64,000 bases of DNA from Catenulispora acidiphila DSM 44928. Lineage in GTDB: Bacteria > Actinomycetota > Actinomycetes > Streptomycetales > Catenulisporaceae. Both the position numbers and the translations under genes were made by a program. The DNA lies in NCBI RefSeq assembly GCF_000024025.1, contig NC_013131.1, forward strand, positions 5,890,001-5,954,000. Direction: 5' to 3'. How positions within the stretch are numbered: position 1 is the first letter of the stretch; each line of letters opens with the position of its first letter. This document shows positions 50,503 through 58,425 of the stretch, one piece after another. The notes beneath the pieces were generated by a model, which worked only from the letters and a program-made list of their open reading frames with translations, had not been told where the DNA came from and made no database searches.

Positions 50503-51750
50503 TCAGGACCCTGATCCGCGACCCCGCAGATCTGCCGCCACCTCGCGAGCGGCTCGGGCTCCGGACGCCATCGCCCCCTGCACCGATCCAGTGGCGCGGT
50601 GGTCACCGCATACGTACCGCCTCGGCGCGATTCGCGTCGGCCTGCTCAGCGGCCAGGGCGGCAGCATCGCCGGCAGGGCGTCGGGCACATGGTAGGTCGC
50701 CAGCAGCTCCCAGGCGACGGTGTCAGTGCGGTAGATCTCGCTCAGCACGTCGGGCAGCGGCAGCTCCGCGTGCTCGGGCGGCGCGCCGAGTACCGACGTC
50801 GCGATCAGGGCGCGTCCGTCCGGGCTGTAGTCCGGGCACACGTCGCTGAGGACGACCGTGTTCAGGATTCGCATACGCTCGTCGACGATGATGGCCGGTT
50901 CTCCCAGCGGCGTGCGCGCGGCGACGTGGTAGTACGTCGTGACCGTGCGCGTCGCCACCTGTGGGATGGCCGGGACCAGCTCGGCGGCCTGGCGCGGACC
51001 GGTCGCCACGACCACCGCCGCCGCGGCGTGCTCCCCGCCGTCCGCCAGCGCCACACCCTCGTCGGTCACCGCGGCGACCGGCGTCTCCAGCCGCAGGCAC
51101 TTGGCCGGGAGTGCGTCGGCGAGCTGCGCCGGCACGGCTCCGATCCCGGCCGCGGGCAGCGCAAGGCGGCCGCGGAGCATGCTGCGCCACACCAGGTGCA
51201 GCATGCGGCTGGAGGTCTCCAGGTCCGGTTCGAGGAACACGCCCGCGAAGAAGGGCCGCAGCACCCGATCGATGAACTCCGCCGACAGCCCGGCGCCGCG
51301 CAGGCCGGCGTACGCCGACTCGTCCCTCTGCTCCTTCAGACGCCGCACCGGCAGCGCTCCGTCGCGCACGCTCATCGCCGACAGCGCCGCCAGATCGCGC
51401 ACCGAACCTGGAAGCCCGGCGTTCCACACGTCCTTGACGACGCGCCGGTCGGACGCCGGGTTGGCGATCCGCGCGCGCCCCTTGGCGCCGTGCAGCAGCA
51501 TGCCCTGATAGAAGGGGTGAAGATCCAGCGCCGCCAGCGCCACCCGTTTGCGGACCTGCGGATAGGCGGGGTTGAGGACCTGGAATCCCCGGTCTAGGAC
51601 GAACCCGTCCCGGCGGTCGGAGCGCATGCGTCCGCCAGGCTGGTCCGAGGCTTCCACGATCGTGACGTCAAAGCCCTGCGCCACCAGGTCGGCGGCGCAC
51701 ACCAGACCGGCGACACCCGCGCCGACGACCACGACTTCGTCTGTCTTCAC
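50503..51750 (-). CDS. FAD-dependent amine oxidase/phytoene desaturase-like oxidoreductase
   Basis: 415 residues from GTG 51750, chosen because AGGGTGG lies a few bases upstream and the FAD strand starts at once (DEVVVVGAGVAGLVCA). The dinucleotide motif is followed by EASDQPGGRMRSDRRDGFVLDRGFQVL, typical of the NAD(P)/FAD amine oxidase family, and the C-terminus has the FAD-closing GDHRATGSVQGAMASGARAA. Substrate unknown; carotenoid or amine substrates are both possible from this fold. Monocistronic. Confidence 0.87.
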   Translation of the reverse strand: MKTDEVVVVGAGVAGLVCAADLVAQGFDVTIVEASDQPGGRMRSDRRDGFVLDRGFQVLNPAYPQVRKRVALAALDLHPFYQGMLLHGAKGRARIANPASDRRVVKDVWNAGLPGSVRDLAALSAMSVRDGALPVRRLKEQRDESAYAGLRGAGLSAEFIDRVLRPFFAGVFLEPDLETSSRMLHLVWRSMLRGRLALPAAGIGAVPAQLADALPAKCLRLETPVAAVTDEGVALADGGEHAAAAVVVATGPRQAAELVPAIPQVATRTVTTYYHVAARTPLGEPAIIVDERMRILNTVVLSDVCPDYSPDGRALIATSVLGAPPEHAELPLPDVLSEIYRTDTVAWELLATYHVPDALPAMLPPWPLSRPTRIAPRRYVCGDHRATGSVQGAMASGARAAREVAADLRGRGSGS

Positions 51751-51851
51751 AGCCGCCACCCTGACACAGCCGCGCCGCGCGGCAGCGTGTCCGGCGGCTG
51801 ACACGCCGCCGGCGCTCCGCCGCCCGCGAGTAAAGCTGGTTTACGCGTTCA

Positions 51852-51880
51852 TTGACGCGCGCCGTCTCCAGCGCGACACT
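51852..51880 (+). promoter_or_regulatory. Promoter of alginate-lyase-like gene
   Basis: TTGACG, 17-nt spacer, GACACT. The palindrome at 51910 would lie about 22 nt past the transcription start, much as at the GH79-like gene. Confidence 0.45.
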
Positions 51881-51909
51881 GAGGCCGCGAGATTCATAAC
51901 CCTGTCACT

Positions 51910-51927
51910 ATTTCAGGTATGTGAAAT
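51910..51927. promoter_or_regulatory. Operator palindrome upstream of alginate-lyase-like gene
   Basis: ATTTCA-GGTATG-TGAAAT, perfect 6-bp half sites with a 6-nt centre. Core TTCAGGTATGTGAA matches 13 of 14 bases of the site before the GH79-like gene at 44651-44664. Lies 30-47 nt upstream of the start codon. Confidence 0.65.
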
Positions 51928-51956
51928 GTCCTCATCAGGTGGAACGGGAGACCTCT

Positions 51957-53255
51957 GTGAAACGCCGAACGACGCCCCGGATCATCGCCGCCCTCGTGCT
52001 CGTCGCGGGTGTGCTGACGCCGTCCGCCGTGGCCTCCGCCGCGACCGCCGCGCATCAGGGCCCGGCCCTCCGTCCGCTTCCGGTGCCGGCGACGGTCGTC
52101 CTGGACGGCTACCGGCTGGCGCTGACCCGGGACCTGGTGCGGGTCGGGCTGCCGTCGCTGAACGCGCCGCTGGCCGAGCTGCGCACCCAGGCCGACGCCG
52201 CCCTGACCGCCGGGCCCTGGTCGGTGATGGACAAGCCCGAGCTGCCGCCGAGCAATGACAAGCACGACTACCTGAGCCAGGCTCCTTACTGGTGGCCGAC
52301 GCAGCCGGCGACCGCGGCCAACCCGTGGGGCTGCCCGTACGTGCAGCGCGACGGCGTCCGCAACCCGGCGATCGACGACATCACCGACCACGCCGAGCGC
52401 GGCGAGATGTTCAACGCCGTCTACGACCTCACGCTGGCCTGGTACTACACCGGCGATGCCGCCTACGCGCAGCGCGCGGCGCTGGACCTGCGCACCTGGT
52501 TCGTCGACCCGGCCACGCGCATGAACCCGAGCCTGGACTTCACGCAGGGCATCCCCTGCATGGTCACCGGCCGGGGCATCGGCATCATCGACTTCTCCCA
52601 GCAGTTCACCGACCTGCTGGACGCGGTCGCGCTGCTGGACACCGGCGCGCCGGGCTGGTCCTCGGCGGACCGGGCCGGGATGACCACCTGGAACAAGCAG
52701 TTCCTCAGCTGGCTGCAGACCAGCAAGAACGCCTCGGACGAGGCGGCGTCGACCAACAACCACGGCTCGTTCTTCGACATGCAGGAGGCCGCGCTCGCGC
52801 TGGCGACCGGGCAGCGCACGCTGGCCCGCTCCATCGTGACGACGGCGGAGACCCAGCGGCTGAACGTGCAGATCGCGGCGGACGGCAGCCTGCCGCTGGA
52901 GCTGTCCCGGACGCGCAGCTTCCACTATTCGACGTTCGACCTGGTGGCGCTGACCCGGCTGGCGATGATCGGCCAGCATGTCGGGGTCGATCTGTGGCAC
53001 TACAGCACGCCGGGCGGCGGCACGTTGTTCAAGGCGGTGGACTTCGTCGTGCCGGCGGCTACCGGACAAGCCGCGTGGACGTATCCGGAACTCCAGTTCC
53101 AAGCGTTCGCGGCGGTCGATGACATCCACGCCGCGGCCGACGCCGGGGACCGGACGGCGCGCGCCGCTGTGGCGAAGCTGCCGACGCCGCCCGGCGGCGA
53201 CCTGTGGTTGCTGCGTCCGGCGCCCGAGCAGTTGGATCCGATCAGCGGTTCCTGA
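51957..53255 (+). CDS. Secreted alginate-lyase-family protein
   Basis: 432 residues, GTG start after GGGAG. Signal peptide about 1-30 ending near ASAATAAHQ. The rest is an all-helical toroid-type fold of the Alginate_lyase (PF05426-like) family: YWWPTQP near 108, MFNAVYDLTLAWYYTGD, STNNHGSFFDMQ near 262-273 with the catalytic Asn/His, and SFHYSTFDL near 321 with the Tyr. Should cleave a uronic-acid polysaccharide by beta-elimination; the true polymer is unknown and need not be alginate. Terminated by a 10-bp hairpin. Confidence 0.88.
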   Translation: MKRRTTPRIIAALVLVAGVLTPSAVASAATAAHQGPALRPLPVPATVVLDGYRLALTRDLVRVGLPSLNAPLAELRTQADAALTAGPWSVMDKPELPPSNDKHDYLSQAPYWWPTQPATAANPWGCPYVQRDGVRNPAIDDITDHAERGEMFNAVYDLTLAWYYTGDAAYAQRAALDLRTWFVDPATRMNPSLDFTQGIPCMVTGRGIGIIDFSQQFTDLLDAVALLDTGAPGWSSADRAGMTTWNKQFLSWLQTSKNASDEAASTNNHGSFFDMQEAALALATGQRTLARSIVTTAETQRLNVQIAADGSLPLELSRTRSFHYSTFDLVALTRLAMIGQHVGVDLWHYSTPGGGTLFKAVDFVVPAATGQAAWTYPELQFQAFAAVDDIHAAADAGDRTARAAVAKLPTPPGGDLWLLRPAPEQLDPISGS

Positions 53256-53283
53256 TAATTCGGCGTGCAGCTCAGAGCTTCGG

Positions 53284-53326
53284 CTGCCGGTCTCCGCGAT
53301 GCGTTTTCCGCCGCGTAGACCGGCAG
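53284..53326 (+). terminator. Hairpin terminator after alginate-lyase-like gene
   Basis: CTGCCGGTCT (53284-53293) and AGACCGGCAG (53317-53326), perfect 10-bp stem with a 23-nt loop, 28 nt after the stop. Confidence 0.65.
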
Positions 53327-53439
53327 TCGAGCCGCGCCGCGCCGCTTCCGAACCAGCCTGCTTCAGCCGTATGAGTGAGTGCCTGCGGCTAATGCGCGGA
53401 TCTGTAGCGAGTCAGACCTCGCAGCCATAGCCTTGGGGA

Positions 53440-54429
53440 GTGAAGTCCCCAGCGGTCCCGCAGCAGGGGGCCACGGCCCCGGTCGGCGGCGTCATCGGCA
53501 CCCACGAGCTGACCAAGGTCTACCGGGACACGGACTTCGCCGCCGTCGACCGGCTGGACCTGGAGGTGCGGCCGGGCGAGATCTTCGGTCTGCTCGGCCC
53601 GAACGGCGCGGGCAAGACCACCACGGTCGGGATGCTCACCACCCGGGTGGTGCCGACCTCGGGGCGGGCGTTCGTCGGCGAGGTGGACGTGGTCGCGCGG
53701 CCGGCGCTGGCCAAGCAGCTGATCGGCGTGGTCTCGCAGCAGAACACCCTGGACCGGCAGCTCACCGTCTGGGAGAACCTGTACGTCCACGGACTCCTCT
53801 TCGGCATCGCGCGCGCCGAGTCCCGCCGCACCGCCGACCGCCTGCTGGAGCAGTTCCATCTGGCCAAGTGGGCCAAGGCCTCGGTGTTCGCGCTGTCCGG
53901 CGGCATGGCGCAGCGCCTCATGGTCGCCCGCGCCATCTTCCATCGACCGGCGGTGCTGTTCCTGGACGAGCCGACCGCCGGGCTGGATCCGCAGAGCCGG
54001 CTGGCGCTGTGGGACATCCTCGGCGAACTCAACGCCGACGGCCAGACCATCCTGCTGACCACGCATTACATGGAGGAAGCCGACCGCTTGTGCGAGCGCG
54101 TGGCCATCATGGACCACGGCCGCATCCTGGCGCTGGGCACCCCGGCCGAGCTCAAGCACGAGATCGACGCGGACACCATCGTGACGCTCCGGGCTCGCGG
54201 CGACCTCGAGGCGCTCGGCGCCGCGTTGCGGGAGGCGGTCGCGGGGGTCACGGCGCTGCGGGCTTCCGGGGACAGCTTGGAGATGCATCTGCGCGGGGCG
54301 GACGGCGCGCTGGCGCGGATCGTCACCGCCGCCGAGAGCGCCGGCTACGACGTGGCCGACCTGTCGGTGGCCGCGCCGAGCCTGGAGGACGTGTTCATCG
54401 GCCTGACCGGTAAGGAGCTGAGGGACTGA
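53440..54429 (+). CDS. ABC transporter ATP-binding protein, DrrA type
   Basis: 329 residues, GTG start. Walker A GPNGAGKTT at 53-61, Q-loop VSQQNTLDRQLTV, signature LSGGMAQRL, Walker B AVLFLDEPTAGLD, switch His in LLTTHYMEEADRLCERVAIMDHG, then the roughly 90-residue C-terminal domain of the DrrA family. The signature has Met-Ala where many relatives have Gln-Gln or Met-Gln. Energises the membrane partner encoded next, with which it shares a TGATG junction. Family members export antibiotics, lipids or other hydrophobic compounds. Confidence 0.94.
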   Translation: MKSPAVPQQGATAPVGGVIGTHELTKVYRDTDFAAVDRLDLEVRPGEIFGLLGPNGAGKTTTVGMLTTRVVPTSGRAFVGEVDVVARPALAKQLIGVVSQQNTLDRQLTVWENLYVHGLLFGIARAESRRTADRLLEQFHLAKWAKASVFALSGGMAQRLMVARAIFHRPAVLFLDEPTAGLDPQSRLALWDILGELNADGQTILLTTHYMEEADRLCERVAIMDHGRILALGTPAELKHEIDADTIVTLRARGDLEALGAALREAVAGVTALRASGDSLEMHLRGADGALARIVTAAESAGYDVADLSVAAPSLEDVFIGLTGKELRD

Positions 54430-55316
54430 TGGCCGCGCGAACCGAGACCGTGCGCGGCACGGGACAGCAGATCGGCTCCCGCCCGAGGCGTTCGGCGGCT
54501 GCGGCGTCGCGCACGGCGCTGGGCGCGCTGATCCTGCGGGACCTGATGGTGCTCAAGAAGAATTTCTGGGAGTTCGTCGCGCGCACCGTGATCCAGCCGT
54601 TCCTGCTGGTCTTCGTGTTCTTGTACGTCTTCCCCACCATCGGCCAGGGCATCGGCGGCGGAGGCGGCACGCGCAGCGAGTCGGCGTTCGCCACGGTACT
54701 GGTCCCGGGCGTGGTCGGCATCGCGATCATGTTCCAGGGCATCCAGGCGGTGGCACTCCAACTGGCGGCGGAGTTCGGCTACACCCGCGAGATCGAGGAC
54801 CGCGTCCAGGCGCCCTGCCCGATCTGGCTGGTCGCGCTGGCGAAGGTCTTCTCCGGCGCGGTACAGGGCATGATCTCGGCCGTGCTGGTGTTCCCCATCG
54901 CCGCGGTGGTGCACGCGAAGGGCGTACACGCGGACCTGTCGTACCACTGGTGGATCCTGCTCACGCTGCTCCCCCTGGCCTGCGTGGCGATGACCTCGCT
55001 CGGGCTGCTCCTGGGCACCACCTTCGAGGCGCGCAACATCGGACTGATGTTCGGATTCGTGGTACTGCCCCTGACCTTCCTCGGCGGCACCTACTACCAG
55101 TGGACCCGCCTGGCACCGGTCAAGGTCGGCGGCTTCCCCTGGCTCCAGACCCTGGTCCTCATCAACCCCCTGATCTACATCAACGAGGGCATGCGCGCGG
55201 CCCTGACCGACGCACCACACATGCATCTGTATGTGGTGTACCCGGTACTGATCGCCTTCCTGGCACTCTTCCTGGGCTGGGGACTGCGGAACTTCCGGCG
55301 CCGGGTGCTCTCGTAA
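54429..55316 (+). CDS. ABC-2 type permease, DrrB type
   Basis: 295 residues, ATG overlapping the ATPase stop by one base. Six hydrophobic segments: after a basic N-terminus, TM1 near residue 58-75, then five more from about 95 to 285. The ABC-2 signature LLLGTTFEARNIGLMFGFVVLPLTFLGG lies near 190-220. Forms a dimer with two DrrA-type ATPases to export a hydrophobic substrate. No biosynthetic genes are adjacent to suggest the cargo. Confidence 0.93.
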   Translation: MAARTETVRGTGQQIGSRPRRSAAAASRTALGALILRDLMVLKKNFWEFVARTVIQPFLLVFVFLYVFPTIGQGIGGGGGTRSESAFATVLVPGVVGIAIMFQGIQAVALQLAAEFGYTREIEDRVQAPCPIWLVALAKVFSGAVQGMISAVLVFPIAAVVHAKGVHADLSYHWWILLTLLPLACVAMTSLGLLLGTTFEARNIGLMFGFVVLPLTFLGGTYYQWTRLAPVKVGGFPWLQTLVLINPLIYINEGMRAALTDAPHMHLYVVYPVLIAFLALFLGWGLRNFRRRVLS

Positions 55317-55344
55317 GCGGCGCTCGCATCATCGCCAAGCATCG

Positions 55345-55890
55345 CTAAGCCGCCACAGGCGGGTACCACACCCCGAACCACTGGTCGGCGCCGTACTCCT
55401 CGAAGCGGTCGACCTCGGCGAAGCCCAGCTTGGCGGCCAGGCGCCGGGAGGGGTCGTTGGCAGCCTGCGTGCACAGGACGACCGGCTCACCGGGACGTAC
55501 GGTGGCGACCCAGGCGAGGACAACCGTGCAGGCCTCGGCGGCGTAGCCACGCCCCCAGGCATGGGGCAGGAGCATGTAGCCGAGCTCAGTCTCGTTCGCC
55601 TCGGGACGAACATGCCCGGGGTGCACGGCGGCGCGCCGATCGAGGGTGATCAGACCGATCATGGAGCCGTCCAACTCGATGACGAAGAACCCGAACCGCT
55701 GGCCAGGAACCTCCGGCGCGGTGCGTTCGAGCTCCTCGCGCGGCCGCGCGCCGCCGACGTAGGTGCCCACCTCAGGCGAGGCGAACAGGTCGATGATCGT
55801 ATTCCGGTCGCGGGCTTCAGTCGGGCGCAACACCAGCCGCCGGGTCCTGATCGGATCCGGCGGCCAGGCGGCGCGGTCGGTTTCAGGCAT
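55345..55890 (-). CDS. GNAT family N-acetyltransferase
   Basis: 181 residues from ATG 55890; the frame extends to 56010 but homology-like sequence (TRRLVLRPTEARDRNTIIDLF) begins soon after this Met. RimJ/RimL-type layout: FGFFVIELDGSMIGLITLD, then ELGYMLLPHAWGRGYAAEA with the acetyl-CoA loop, and CTQAANDPSRRLAAKLGFAEV. Acetylates an amine or protein N-terminus; target unknown. Converges on the ABC permease gene, 28 nt away. Confidence 0.9.
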   Translation of the reverse strand: MPETDRAAWPPDPIRTRRLVLRPTEARDRNTIIDLFASPEVGTYVGGARPREELERTAPEVPGQRFGFFVIELDGSMIGLITLDRRAAVHPGHVRPEANETELGYMLLPHAWGRGYAAEACTVVLAWVATVRPGEPVVLCTQAANDPSRRLAAKLGFAEVDRFEEYGADQWFGVWYPPVAA

Positions 55891-56016
55891 AGGGCGCAAC
55901 CTACCCCGGGTTCTGCAATGTATTACCAACGGCCGATTCACCATGGGCGATGCGGGAGGCTGGAGGGTGGAGGCTTCCTGTGGCGCGATCCTGATCAGAT
56001 GCCCGGACAAGCACGC

Positions 56017-56406
56017 TCAGGAGCAATCCACCCACGCGACCAGGTCACTGTCATTCTCGGTGCCGGTCACGTGGATCACACCGAACCTGATGCGCTGCCC
56101 GGACGTCGACGGTTTGAGGCAGTCGATCGGACCGCCGTTGTGCCAGCTGTTGTTGCTGTCCTTCCACGGGACCGACCCGAGCCCGAAGCTCTTCCCAGTC
56201 CGCGTCCCGTCCAGCGCGATGCCGAACTCCGAGCCGTCCCCGCCGACGATGCTCACCGTGCCATGCAATACCTGCGGAGTGGCGGTATCCGTCGGCAGGC
56301 TGCGGCCGATCCACAGACCGACCCCCGCCACAACGATGATGCCGACGGTCACCCCCGCGACCGTCGGCAGTACCCGCTTCGACCCGATCCGCGCGCGTAT
56401 CCCCAT
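56017..56406 (-). CDS. Small membrane-anchored protein of unknown function
   Basis: 129 residues from ATG 56406; the long frame to 57612 is a shadow of the aldolase gene. Basic N-terminus, one transmembrane helix at about 13-33, and a small outside domain with two Cys (residues 96 and 128) likely bridged: PWKDSNNSWHNGGPIDCLKP ... VAWVDCS. This pattern resembles small exported actinobacterial proteins seen as hypotheticals. It starts 20 nt after the threonine aldolase stop, so it may be last in that operon. Confidence 0.72.
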   Translation of the reverse strand: MGIRARIGSKRVLPTVAGVTVGIIVVAGVGLWIGRSLPTDTATPQVLHGTVSIVGGDGSEFGIALDGTRTGKSFGLGSVPWKDSNNSWHNGGPIDCLKPSTSGQRIRFGVIHVTGTENDSDLVAWVDCS

Positions 56407-56426
56407 CCGCGCACCATACGTGCGTA

Positions 56427-57506
56427 TCAGCCCTCTGCGGTAGCGGAGGAACCCTGCGCCATCTCCTCGCGCACGGCGTCGGCGAAGGCGTCGATGTCCG
56501 GCTCCGTGGTGTCGAAGGAGCACATCCAGCGGACTTCGCCGGTGTGCTCGTTCCAGGTGTAGAAGCGGAAGCGTTTTTGGAGGCGTTCGGTGACGTCGGG
56601 GGGCAGGATTGCGAAGACTGCGTTGGCCTGTACCTGCTGGGTGATGGTCACGCCGGGGATGGTGCGTACGGCGTCGGCTAGGCGGGTGGCCATGGCGTTG
56701 GCGTGGGAGGCGTTGCGGTGCCACAGGTCGTTGGTGAGGAGGGCTTCGAACTGGGCGGAGAGGAAGCGCATCTTGGAGGCCAGCTGCATGGACATCTTGC
56801 GGAGGTACATCACGCCGTGGGCTGCGTCGGGGTTCAGGACCACGATGCATTCGCCGGCCAGGAGGCCGCTTTTGGTGCCGCCGAAGGTCAGGACGTCTAC
56901 GCCGGCGTCGGTGGTGAATTCGCGGAAGGGGCGGCCCAGGGTGGCGGCGGCGTTGGACAGGCGGGAGCCGTCGAGGAAGACCTTCATGCCGTGCTGGTGG
57001 GCGTGGTCGCAGATCGCCTTGATTTCCTCGGGGGTGTAGCAGGTGCCGAGTTCGGTGGACTGCGTGATGGCGACGACCAGGGGCTGGGCTCGGTGCTGGT
57101 CGCCCCAGCCCCAGGCGTGAGTGTCGATCAGGTCGGGGGTGAGTTTGCCGTCGGGGGTGGCGACGGTCAGGAGCTTCAGGCCGCCGATCTTCTCCGGGGC
57201 GCCGCATTCGTCGACGTTGATGTGCGCGCTGGCCGCGGCGATCACCGAGCCCCAGCGCTCGCTCATCGCGTCGAGGGCGACCACGTTGGCGCCGGTGCCG
57301 TTGAACACCGGGAAGGTCTCGGCGCGCGGGCCGAAGTGGCCGCGGAAGATCTCCTGCAGGTGCTCGGTGTAGACGTCCTCGCCGTAGGAGATCTGGTGGC
57401 CGCCGTTGGCGACGGCGATCGCCTCCAGGACCTCCGGGTGGATCCCGGCGTAGTTGTCGCTGGCGAAGCCACGGTAGTCGGGGTCGTGGCGGCGGGTGAT
57501 GGTCAC
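56427..57506 (-). CDS. ltaE: Low-specificity L-threonine aldolase
   Basis: 359 residues, GTG start. PLP fold-type I beta-eliminating lyase family: FASDNYAGIHPEVLEAI near 15, YGEDVYTE, the PLP-stacking VFNGTGANVVALDA, FLDGSRLSNAAATLG with the PLP Asp, and TFGGTKSGLL with the Schiff-base Lys. Splits L-threonine or allo-threonine into glycine and acetaldehyde. The leader holds three tandem AAGGAAGC units, each able to serve as ribosome site. Follows the SDR gene by 51 nt and likely belongs to one transcript with it and the DUF6421 gene. Confidence 0.9.
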   Translation of the reverse strand: MTITRRHDPDYRGFASDNYAGIHPEVLEAIAVANGGHQISYGEDVYTEHLQEIFRGHFGPRAETFPVFNGTGANVVALDAMSERWGSVIAAASAHINVDECGAPEKIGGLKLLTVATPDGKLTPDLIDTHAWGWGDQHRAQPLVVAITQSTELGTCYTPEEIKAICDHAHQHGMKVFLDGSRLSNAAATLGRPFREFTTDAGVDVLTFGGTKSGLLAGECIVVLNPDAAHGVMYLRKMSMQLASKMRFLSAQFEALLTNDLWHRNASHANAMATRLADAVRTIPGVTITQQVQANAVFAILPPDVTERLQKRFRFYTWNEHTGEVRWMCSFDTTEPDIDAFADAVREEMAQGSSATAEG

Positions 57507-57510
57507 GGTG

Positions 57511-57535
57511 TTTCCTTGCTTCCTTGCTTCCTTGG
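57511..57535 (-). repeat. Triplicated Shine-Dalgarno-like unit
   Basis: On the minus strand AAGGAAGC occurs twice, followed by AAGGAAAC, just upstream of the threonine aldolase GTG. Unit length is 8 bases. Confidence 0.7.
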
Positions 57536-57557
57536 GCCTTGGTGAGGCGTCTGCGAG

Positions 57558-58271
57558 TCAGGGCGCGAGCCGGACGCGGGTCCCGTTGACCTCGGCGGCC
57601 GGGCTCGCCCACAGCTTCACGATCTCCGCGGCCAGGTCGTCGACGTGGGTGAAGCCGGGGAACTTGCCTTCCGGCTTGGCTTCCTTCATGGCGTCGGTCA
57701 GCAGTGCCTTGACGACCAGCACCACCGCGGCGGCGTTGTCGCCGCGCTTCTTGAAGCCGTCGGCCAGGGCCAGCGTCCAGGCCTCGGCGGCGGCCTTGGC
57801 CGCGCCGTAGGCAGCGTTGCCGGCGGTCGGGGCGGAGGCCGCGGTCGCCGAGATCAGCACGAAGCGGCCGTCGCCGGCGGCGTCCAGCGCCTCGTGGAAC
57901 GCCAGCGAGGTGTGCTGCGTGGTCTGGACCAGCAGCTTGTGCAGCAGGTCCCAGTCCTCGAGCTTGGTCTCGCCGAAGCTCTTCGAGCCGCGCCAGCCGC
58001 CGACGAGGTGGACCACGCCGTCGACCCGGCCGTGCTCGGCGCGCACGCTCTCGGCGAAGGCCTTGGTCGCCTCCAGGTCCAGCAGGTCCACCGCCGCCGG
58101 GACGGCGCGCCCCGGCTCGACCGCGGCCGCCGCGCCCCGCTCGGCGTTCTCCATCGTGGTGTCGACGCCGATGACGGTCGCGCCGGCCGCGGTCAGCGCG
58201 CGCACCACCGCGCCGCCCGCCCCGCCGCCGGCACCGGCGACCACGACCACGGACTCGGTGTTCAGGCTCAT
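57558..58271 (-). CDS. Short-chain dehydrogenase/reductase
   Basis: 237 residues, ATG start. Nucleotide-binding GAGGGAGGAVV near 12-22 (Gly-rich variant of TG-x3-G-x-G), HLVGGWRG, Ser in LISATAAS, and Y-G-A-A-K as catalytic pair in AAYGAAKAAAEAW. Classical SDR length. Lies between the DUF6421 and threonine aldolase genes on one strand; reaction unknown. Confidence 0.9.
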   Translation of the reverse strand: MSLNTESVVVVAGAGGGAGGAVVRALTAAGATVIGVDTTMENAERGAAAAVEPGRAVPAAVDLLDLEATKAFAESVRAEHGRVDGVVHLVGGWRGSKSFGETKLEDWDLLHKLLVQTTQHTSLAFHEALDAAGDGRFVLISATAASAPTAGNAAYGAAKAAAEAWTLALADGFKKRGDNAAAVVLVVKALLTDAMKEAKPEGKFPGFTHVDDLAAEIVKLWASPAAEVNGTRVRLAP

Positions 58272-58332
58272 TGCTGGAAGTCTCCGATCGAAACAGGGTC
58301 CGCCGACAGGGGCGCGGGAGCGACCTTAACGC

Positions 58333-58425
58333 GTCAGGCTGCGAAGCCGGTCGCCAGTCAGCCGGTCAGGCTGCGAAGCAGATCAGCCAGTCAGCCGGTC
58401 AGGCTGTGAAGCAGATCAGCCGGTG
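58333..58425. repeat. Three tandem repeats of 32-33 bp at DUF6421 3' end
   Basis: Units begin at 58333, 58365 and 58398 with GTCAGGCTGCGAAGC or GTCAGGCTGTGAAGC and contain CAGTCAGCCG; the third runs into the stop region of the DUF6421 gene (stop at 58416). Confidence 0.8.
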
